9,990 nucleotides of DNA from Chloroflexota bacterium (GTDB taxonomy: Bacteria; Chloroflexota; Ktedonobacteria; Ktedonobacterales; Ktedonobacteraceae), in contig VBHI01000181.1 of the NCBI GenBank assembly GCA_005881495.1, positions 1-9,990 on the forward strand. Reading direction: 5' to 3'. Below the pieces are notes generated by a model. That model searched no databases and had not been told where the DNA came from. It saw only the letters and a program-made list of their open reading frames with translations. The translations under genes and the position numbers were made by a program. This document shows, piece by piece, positions 1 through 4,150 of the stretch; the first letter of the stretch is position 1; each line of letters starts with the position of its first letter.

Positions 1-765
1 GCCAGATGGCACAATCAAATGCGCGGTGCCGGTCACATTAAACGCCACAGCGAGGAATTTGAGTGCGGGAGTGCGCAGTCCGAGTACAATGGCGGTCAAA
101 AGCGCTGCCTCTGGTTGTGGCAGCGACTGGCCGATATTGGTTGCCAGCGCAACGCGCAGGTGATAGAGCGCAGCAATAATTGGGTTTCCGCCCGTTCCAC
201 TTACACTGATACGAGGAAAGATCATACTGGCGAAAATATTTGGTGGAGCATGTGGCAGAGGTATCTGGAGTTTACCTCGTAGTTCAACATCATCTCCATA
301 ATTAGCCCCGTAAGGGTTCTCTATTGCTCCGCCAAGTGTTTCTACTTCCAGTTGTCCATGCGCATATTGCCAGGATGTGCCTCCGTTTTTGCTGGTACTA
401 CTGACCGCAATGAGCAATAAGCGGATTTTCCCCTCCACTTTTGGTTCGTCACTGACACTACCCCGTACTTCAAGCGTGCCTGCCCCAATGTTTGCTGAGA
501 TGGCCGTAATATCGTTAACGGGTGAAGAAATTGTATATCGCCAGGCGCCAAGCAACAGGAATATGATAATAAGCATACCCGTCCGCACCTGAAAATTGTG
601 CCAGTACAAAATGAGACAAAGAAGTGCTATAAAAGCGGCAACAAGCAGCGCCAGTGCAGGCAAGGGAATCCATTTTCCGAGCAGGATACCGGCAATCCAC
701 GCCCCAATTACAACGACCAGTACCAGGCCACGCAGGTCAAATGCTCTACTCTCACTCTCTACCAT
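1..765 (-). CDS. comEC: ComEC/Rec2-type DNA uptake channel, N-terminal part (cut by window edge)
   Basis: This is the N-terminal 255 codons of a ComEC-like membrane protein, which in competent bacteria forms the inner-membrane channel passing single-stranded DNA into the cytoplasm. Seen: the ATG at 765 opens a frame that runs uninterrupted to base 1. Hydrophobic segments lie at about residues 13-30, 35-54 and 62-77. A soluble beta-rich stretch follows (about 95-190), as expected for the ComEC N-terminal (DUF4131/OB-like) region. The visible end, residues about 222-255, contains VTGTAHLIVPSG, which matches the start of the competence domain (family pattern: GT-x-H-x-x-x-x-SG). An in-frame TAA just upstream of the ATG limits extension. 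An AAGG lies 16 nt upstream, so the ribosome site is weak. It lies 103 nt downstream of comEA in the same direction, the classic order. The rest of the competence domain and any metallo-beta-lactamase domain lie outside the window. Confidence 0.88.
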   Translation of the reverse strand, partial: MVESESRAFDLRGLVLVVVIGAWIAGILLGKWIPLPALALLVAAFIALLCLILYWHNFQVRTGMLIIIFLLLGAWRYTISSPVNDITAISANIGAGTLEVRGSVSDEPKVEGKIRLLLIAVSSTSKNGGTSWQYAHGQLEVETLGGAIENPYGANYGDDVELRGKLQIPLPHAPPNIFASMIFPRISVSGTGGNPIIAALYHLRVALATNIGQSLPQPEAALLTAIVLGLRTPALKFLAVAFNVTGTAHLIVPSG

Positions 766-868
766 GTGATTTTAACGACTACCTTTTCACGGGGAAATAG
801 AATAACTTACTGGTTTATGCTTGCTGTCGCCTGAAAGGTTTGCGGATAAGTTGGTCAGGAACAGCAAC

Positions 869-1669
869 TCATGAAATCGTGACCAGGTCCTTAATGCGGT
901 CATAAATTGATTTGCTCACGACTTGTAGTAATTGGTCAATCGACGAATAGGAACCGTGTTGTATCCTGTAGTTGACGATGTTTTGTGCTGTTGTGCTGCT
1001 AATATGCAGGTTTGTTCGCAACTCATCGGCGCTAGCCGTGTTGATATTAACAAGTTGGCCCGTTGAATTGCTGTTGGGTGTACCATTGCCAGGACCCGGT
1101 ACTCCACCCAGGTACGTCGGCGGTATTTCACCTATCAATGTCACATATACTTCTTCTCCGTCGGTCAATTTCGCTGCTAGATTGAGTGCGACCAGGTTTG
1201 CTTTGGGCAACGGACCGCCAGCTGCCTGTAACAAGGCGTAGACTCGCGCCCCTGTCGGAAGAGTATATACTCCTGGATGTGTAACAGCCCCCACGATATA
1301 GACCTGAATATTGCCGCTATCTGTAGAGGTTGTTGCCGCCGTATTTGAGCTTGTTGATGCCGGGCTATTCCCAAAGTTCTGTTGAGTGATACTTGAATTC
1401 GATGAAAGAGGATTGGGAGCAGTAGAGCCTTTCCAGACGAAGTAAATGACCAGTACCAGGAGCAGGAGTATTACGATGGGGATGAGAATCTGAAGTCGTC
1501 GTTTGATGGATGGTCGTGAAATAACCATTGGATCCGCGGGACTTGCAGGAATCGGCATTGGCAGTGGTGAACTGGTTGCAGCTACATGTGGTAATGTCTG
1601 CTGCTGCGAAATATGATGATCTGAGTGCGGTTGTGTATGAGTGGTAAAAGGTGGTTGATTAGATGCCAT
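869..1669 (-). CDS. comEA: ComEA-like membrane-anchored DNA-binding competence protein
   Basis: This 266-residue protein has ComEA architecture: the surface DNA receptor that hands transforming DNA to ComEC. Seen: a long Pro/Ser/Gln/His-rich N-terminus (1-55), then basic residues and one membrane helix (about 60-79, LQILIPIVILLLLVLVIYF). A Ser/Thr/Asn-rich linker follows (about 81-120). A SLBB domain spans about 121-178 (IQVYIVGAVTHPGVY, ending DGEEVYV). A Gly/Pro/Asn linker leads to a C-terminal helix-hairpin-helix domain (205-266) beginning LVNINTASADEL and ending RIKDLVTIS. The N-terminal extension before the helix is long for ComEA. Oddity: the two hairpin glycine turns normally written GIG read HIS (222-224) and VSKS (251-254). 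The start is supported by GGAGGG at 1679-1684, nine bases before the ATG. It has its own promoter (1705-1734) and is followed by comEC. Confidence 0.9.
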   Translation of the reverse strand: MASNQPPFTTHTQPHSDHHISQQQTLPHVAATSSPLPMPIPASPADPMVISRPSIKRRLQILIPIVILLLLVLVIYFVWKGSTAPNPLSSNSSITQQNFGNSPASTSSNTAATTSTDSGNIQVYIVGAVTHPGVYTLPTGARVYALLQAAGGPLPKANLVALNLAAKLTDGEEVYVTLIGEIPPTYLGGVPGPGNGTPNSNSTGQLVNINTASADELRTNLHISSTTAQNIVNYRIQHGSYSSIDQLLQVVSKSIYDRIKDLVTIS

Positions 1670-1704
1670 TTCCCGAATCCCTCCGACGTTTTCTCAACAT
1701 TGCA

Positions 1705-1734
1705 AGCATAACAGGAGAGATTGAAGAATGTCAA
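1705..1734 (-). promoter_or_regulatory. Sigma70-type promoter of comEA (extended -10)
   Basis: Read on the minus strand, TTGACA (1734-1729) is followed by an 18-bp spacer and TATGCT (1710-1705). The -10 is preceded by TGT, giving an extended -10 (TGTTATGCT). Transcription would begin near 1698 and reach the comEA ATG at 1669 after a leader of about 30 nt that contains the GGAGGG ribosome site. The -35 is a perfect consensus match. Confidence 0.72.
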
Positions 1735-1777
1735 TAGCCAGTTGAATAGATGTTCCAGAAAGTACTACGACATGTAA

Positions 1778-1850
1778 CGCCGACGGCGGGACTCGAACCC
1801 ACGACTTCTTGCTCCGGAGGCAAGCGCTCTATCCACTGAGCTACGCCAGC
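1778..1850 (-). tRNA. tRNA-Arg (anticodon CCG)
   Basis: A complete 73-nt cloverleaf reads on the minus strand from 1850 to 1778. The acceptor GCTGGCG pairs with CGTCGGC (including G-T pairs) and the discriminator base is G. The D arm is GCTC/GAGC, the anticodon stem is CTTGC/GCAAG with loop CTCCGGA, the variable loop is AAGTC, and the T arm is GTGGG/CCCGC with loop TTCGAGT. T33 followed by CCG gives the arginine anticodon that reads CGG. No CCA is encoded after the discriminator (the next bases are TTA), so CCA would be added post-transcriptionally. Confidence 0.95.
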
Positions 1851-1857
1851 ACGAGAA

Positions 1858-1863
1858 TAGTAT
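1858..1863 (-). promoter_or_regulatory. Possible -10 box for tRNA-Arg(CCG)
   Basis: On the minus strand TATACT (five of six consensus bases) ends 7 bases before the 5' end of the tRNA, so transcription would start at or near the mature end. The upstream -35 region is only a T-rich stretch with no clear TTGACA. An imperfect palindrome (ATAGCA-CA-TGCTAT on the plus strand, 1862-1875) adjoins it. Confidence 0.4.
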
Positions 1864-1888
1864 AGCACATGCTATGAAAAAAAGAAAA

Positions 1889-1925
1889 CTTAGGACCGAT
1901 GCTCTATCCACTGAGCTACGGGGAC
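1889..1925 (-). pseudogene. 5'-half tRNA remnant, probably tRNA-Arg(CCU)
   Basis: On the minus strand, from 1925 down, the sequence follows a tRNA through its 5' half: acceptor strand GTCCCCG, TA, D arm GCTC-AGTGGATA-GAGC, then A, TCGGT and CCTAAG. From the middle of the anticodon loop it dissolves into T-rich sequence (TTTTCTTTTTTT). No 3' anticodon strand, T arm or matching CGGGGAC acceptor strand is present anywhere in the window. The TCGGT stem followed by CCTAA resembles tRNA-Arg(CCU), although the loop appears to lack two bases (expected CTCCTAA). Twenty bases of the D-arm region (1901-1920) are identical to the intact tRNA-Arg(CCG) (1826-1845), which starts 38 bases downstream. It cannot fold as a functional tRNA. 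Confidence 0.72.
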
Positions 1926-1973
1926 TTCATCCGAAATAATACCATACTCGTCAAGTGCATTTGAACCATGCCT

Positions 1974-1979
1974 TATAAT
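1974..1979 (+). promoter_or_regulatory. Candidate -10 box upstream of the first binding-protein leader
   Basis: A perfect TATAAT lies 18 bases before the conserved hairpin of the leader. No convincing -35 is seen at 16-18 bp (TCAAGT is the best available). The paralogous leader at 3917 has a TATAAT in the corresponding place, which is the main support. The transcript would have an untranslated leader of about 160 nt. Confidence 0.42.
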
Positions 1980-1997
1980 AAAATAGCACTAGCATCA

Positions 1998-2032
1998 GGG
2001 CGTCAAAATGCGATATCCTGACCCTGATGCCC
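1998..2032 (+). promoter_or_regulatory. Conserved leader hairpin, copy 1 (cis-regulatory RNA candidate)
   Basis: GGGCGTC (1998-2004) pairs with GATGCCC (2026-2032), giving seven base pairs including one G-T, around a 21-base loop that ends ACCCT. A mildly T-rich stretch follows (ATCTTTTCT). Copy 2 at 3938-3973 keeps the left strand exactly and changes the right strand to GGCGCCC, still pairing at all seven positions. An alternative, mutually exclusive helix exists here: GCATCAGGG (1992-2000) with CCCTGATGC (2022-2030), nine pairs. No plus-strand gene lies upstream, so this copy is not simply a terminator for a preceding gene. No known riboswitch class is recognised. Confidence 0.5.
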
Positions 2033-2135
2033 ATCTTTTCTAAAAAAGTGTGGAATGTGACTACTTATCCTTTTAACTGGAACGGTTCTCACATGACTGA
2101 GAATAAACCCGTGCCTTAGATCTTGTTATTTTTTC

Positions 2136-2183
2136 GAGGAGGACATGATGCTCAAGAGACCCCAATCGCGATCTCTGATGATT
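2136..2183 (+). repeat. 48-bp direct repeat, copy 1 (ribosome site plus first codons)
   Basis: The 48 bases from the ribosome site GAGGAGGAC through the first 13 codons (ATGATGCTC to ATT) are identical to 4103-4150. Outside this block the two genes differ at many positions, including synonymous ones. The SD AGGAGG ends only two bases before the first ATG (2145) but five before the second (2148). Initiation at the second ATG, one codon in, is therefore at least as likely. Confidence 0.9.
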
Positions 2184-3854
2184 ACCTCTTCCATCGTCGC
2201 AGTGCTGATCCTGTTCCTCTGCGCCTGTGCTGCCTCCACGGTGGAGCCTGCAACGCCTGTCAAAGGTGGCACCTGGACCGACGACCTGTTTGAAGAGCCC
2301 ACCTCTCTCATTCCGAATGGCTCTTCGCAGACGTTCGCGGATATGGTCGACCAGGCCATTTATGCCCCGCTTTTCTATGGTGATGCTCAGGGTACCCTGC
2401 ATCCCGGTCTGGCGACCGAAATCCCGACGACTGCCAATGGCGGCGTTAACAGCGATCTCACGATCTGGAAATTCCACCTGCGCCCCGGTCTCAAGTGGTC
2501 CGATGGTCAGCCACTGGATGCGCGAGACGTAGACTTTACCTGGAGATTATGGACCAACCCCAAGTTTGCCGCGGCCAATACTACAGGTCTTAACCTGATC
2601 ACTTCAGCGGACGTCTCTTCTGATAACTTGACCATCACGTTCTATCTGAAGTCTGGGTTCGAGCCATTCCTCTCTGCGTGGGCGGATGGCCTGAATGCAC
2701 CTATGCCTGCTCACCATTTCAGCAGCATGGCTCCCGACAAGGTTCTCTCTTCCCCCGATAACCTGAACCCTTCCGTTACCAGTGGCCCTTTTATCATGGC
2801 TGATAGCAAACCAGGTGACCACTACACCGTGAAGCGCAATTCCAACTACTATCGCGCAGCTGAAGGCCTGCCCTACCTTGATCAAGTCATATTCCGCATC
2901 GTCACCAACCAGAATACCATTCTTAAGGACCTCCAGGCGGGCACAGTTGATTCCTCATGGTTCCTGGATGTCACACAGACGAGAGCCTACCGGCGGCTGA
3001 CCAACTACAAGCTGACAGCCAATCTTCTATCAACTAACTACGAGGCGATATACTTTAACTTCCACAATCCTATTCTGGGTAAGGATCAAGCAGTACGTCA
3101 GGCGATTGCGATGGCAATCGACCACCAGGCGTTGATCGATACTGCTCGTAGTGGACAAGCATCGCCGCTTTGCACAGACCATGCAGCTTCGCTCAAACCA
3201 GGCTATCAGCGCGATGCTCCCTGTCCGAAATTTGATCCTGTCGCTGCCAACGCGTTGTTGGACCAGGACGGCTGGACATCGAAAGACGCCGGTGGCTATC
3301 GTTACAAAGGCAAAGAGAAACTCGATTTTCAGTACTCTACAACAGCCAACAACCTCTGGCGCGCAGGGGACGAGTTGATCCTGCAGCAAAATTTCAAAGC
3401 GATTGGTATCAAGCTTGAGATACAGAACTATCCCGCCAGCACGTTCTACGGGTTCTTCCTGACGGGTGGCAATGCCTCACTTGCCACTGGTGCGGCAGCA
3501 GGCAAATATGACATCGCCGAGTTCGAGAATTCGCTGACCTACGATGCTGATGACTCGTCTGTTTTCGCTTGTAATCAGTTCCCTCCGGCCGGGTTTAACA
3601 TCGCTTTCTATTGCAACCCCAACCTGGATAAACTGCACCTGCAAGAGCAGCAGATGTCTGATCCTTTAGCGCGCCAGCAGGTCTTCAATCAGATCCAGCA
3701 GATTTATCTGCTGGATTATCCGTTCATCGTCCTGTACAGCCCATCCGATATAGGTATGCATAAGCTCACTGTGCATAACTACAACCCAGGCCCAGAGGGC
3801 GCTGCGGAGACGGTCAACATCTGGGAGTGGTGGTGTGACAAAGGTCAATGCTAG
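2145..3854 (+). CDS. Family-5 substrate-binding lipoprotein, peptide ABC transporter (paralogue 1)
   Basis: This is an extracytoplasmic solute-binding protein of the OppA/DppA (SBP_bac_5) family, which captures oligopeptides or similar ligands and delivers them to an ABC permease. It has 569 residues, normal for the family. Seen: a basic start (KRPQSRS), a hydrophobic segment and a lipobox LCAC placing the lipidated cysteine at about residue 28, followed by a Ser/Thr/Pro linker. The family signature lies at about 112-133 (RPGLKWSDGQ, then DARDVDFTW). Later conserved blocks are VTSGPF, YLDQVIFR and VRQAIAMAID. Six further cysteines (343, 360, 476, 490, 564, 569) are conserved in the neighbouring paralogue, and the C-terminus reads EWWCDKGQC. 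It carries a Gly/Ala-rich insertion (about 443-453) that the paralogue lacks. It has its own TATAAT and leader. The ligand cannot be read from sequence. Confidence 0.93.
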   Translation: MMLKRPQSRSLMITSSIVAVLILFLCACAASTVEPATPVKGGTWTDDLFEEPTSLIPNGSSQTFADMVDQAIYAPLFYGDAQGTLHPGLATEIPTTANGGVNSDLTIWKFHLRPGLKWSDGQPLDARDVDFTWRLWTNPKFAAANTTGLNLITSADVSSDNLTITFYLKSGFEPFLSAWADGLNAPMPAHHFSSMAPDKVLSSPDNLNPSVTSGPFIMADSKPGDHYTVKRNSNYYRAAEGLPYLDQVIFRIVTNQNTILKDLQAGTVDSSWFLDVTQTRAYRRLTNYKLTANLLSTNYEAIYFNFHNPILGKDQAVRQAIAMAIDHQALIDTARSGQASPLCTDHAASLKPGYQRDAPCPKFDPVAANALLDQDGWTSKDAGGYRYKGKEKLDFQYSTTANNLWRAGDELILQQNFKAIGIKLEIQNYPASTFYGFFLTGGNASLATGAAAGKYDIAEFENSLTYDADDSSVFACNQFPPAGFNIAFYCNPNLDKLHLQEQQMSDPLARQQVFNQIQQIYLLDYPFIVLYSPSDIGMHKLTVHNYNPGPEGAAETVNIWEWWCDKGQC

Positions 3855-3879
3855 TTCAATTTTTATCGTAGAGCATTAG

Positions 3880-3893
3880 TCACATTTATGTGA
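3880..3893. promoter_or_regulatory. Short perfect palindrome between the binding-protein genes
   Basis: TCACAT-TT-ATGTGA is a perfect 6-bp inverted repeat with a 2-bp centre. It lies 25 bases after the stop of the first gene and 24 bases before the TATAAT of the second. It could be an operator for a dimeric regulator acting on the second promoter. It is not a terminator, being AT-rich with no following T-run. No comparable copy is seen before the first gene. Confidence 0.25.
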
Positions 3894-3916
3894 GATGTTT
3901 CAAATCATTGACGTAA

Positions 3917-3922
3917 TATAAT
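3917..3922 (+). promoter_or_regulatory. Candidate -10 box upstream of the second binding-protein leader
   Basis: TATAAT sits 15 bases before the conserved hairpin, matching the layout upstream of the first gene. A TTGACG at 3908-3913 is far too close (3 bp) to serve as its -35. No good -35 is seen at normal spacing, so this promoter would need an activator or a different sigma factor. Confidence 0.4.
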
Positions 3923-3937
3923 ATAACGCTGGTTTCA

Positions 3938-3973
3938 GGGCGTCTACATTACGATGCTCTCACCCTGGCGCCC
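3938..3973 (+). promoter_or_regulatory. Conserved leader hairpin, copy 2 (cis-regulatory RNA candidate)
   Basis: GGGCGTC (3938-3944) pairs with GGCGCCC (3967-3973) around a 22-base loop ending ACCCT, and ATTTCTTT follows. Relative to copy 1 at 1998-2032 the right strand differs at two positions, turning G-T into G-C and T-A into T-G, so the helix is preserved. CGAT within the loop and the GCCCAT after it are also shared. The competing CAGGG/CCCTG helix is shorter here (5-6 pairs). This copy could also act as a terminator for the upstream gene, but the presence of copy 1 without an upstream gene argues for a role in the downstream leader. Confidence 0.5.
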
Positions 3974-3984
3974 ATTTCTTTAAA

Positions 3985-4035
3985 CAGTATTTAGGAGGTG
4001 ACTACTCAAACAGTATGAGGAGGTGACTACTCGAC
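3985..4035 (+). repeat. Tandem repeat of about 26 bp carrying two SD-like sequences
   Basis: Two adjacent units (3985-4010 and 4011-4035) share CAGTAT, then GAGG or TAGG variation, then AGGTGACTACTC. Each holds AGGAGGTGAC, an almost perfect complement of the 16S rRNA 3' end, yet neither is placed correctly for the binding-protein start at 4112/4115. The first leader has only one diverged equivalent (near 2048-2066, GTGTGGAATGTGACTACT), so the duplication is specific to this leader. Confidence 0.8.
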
Positions 4036-4102
4036 CTTTCAACAGGAATGGTTCTCGCACGATGGCGAATAAACCTGTACATTACATCTTGTTATTTATT
4101 CT

Positions 4103-4150
4103 GAGGAGGACATGATGCTCAAGAGACCCCAATCGCGATCTCTGATGATT
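4103..4150 (+). repeat. 48-bp direct repeat, copy 2 (ribosome site plus first codons)
   Basis: Identical to 2136-2183. It covers the SD sequence, both potential ATGs (4112 and 4115) and the first 13 codons of the second binding protein. As in copy 1, the AGGAGG is two bases from the first ATG and five from the second. Confidence 0.9.

Noticed and set aside
19..282. Plus-strand open frame at the left edge
   Set aside because: It lies opposite comEC, whose minus-strand frame shows membrane helices and competence-domain motifs. The plus-strand product is low-complexity with no family resemblance.
766..868. Extra small gene or terminator between comEA and comEC
   Set aside because: No open frame with a ribosome site and no convincing hairpin with a T-run was seen. 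It appears to be a plain intercistronic spacer.
1889..1925. tRNA-Arg interrupted by a group I intron
   Set aside because: Some bacterial tRNA-Arg(CCU) genes carry such introns, but only 38 bases separate the break from the next complete tRNA, and no 3' half is present in the window.
3938..3980. Reading the second leader hairpin as just the terminator of the first binding-protein gene
   Set aside because: The homologous hairpin at 1998-2032 has no plus-strand gene upstream, so a terminator-only role does not explain both copies. A dual role is still possible.
4062..4115. 17-codon leader ORF (MANKPV start) whose TGA overlaps the second binding-protein ATG, with an 8-codon counterpart (MTENKPVP) at 2093-2119
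   Set aside because: The shared NKPV with third-position changes and the ATGA overlap are suggestive. However, the peptides diverge in start position, length and ending, and neither has a well-placed ribosome site, so conservation of leader RNA is a sufficient explanation.
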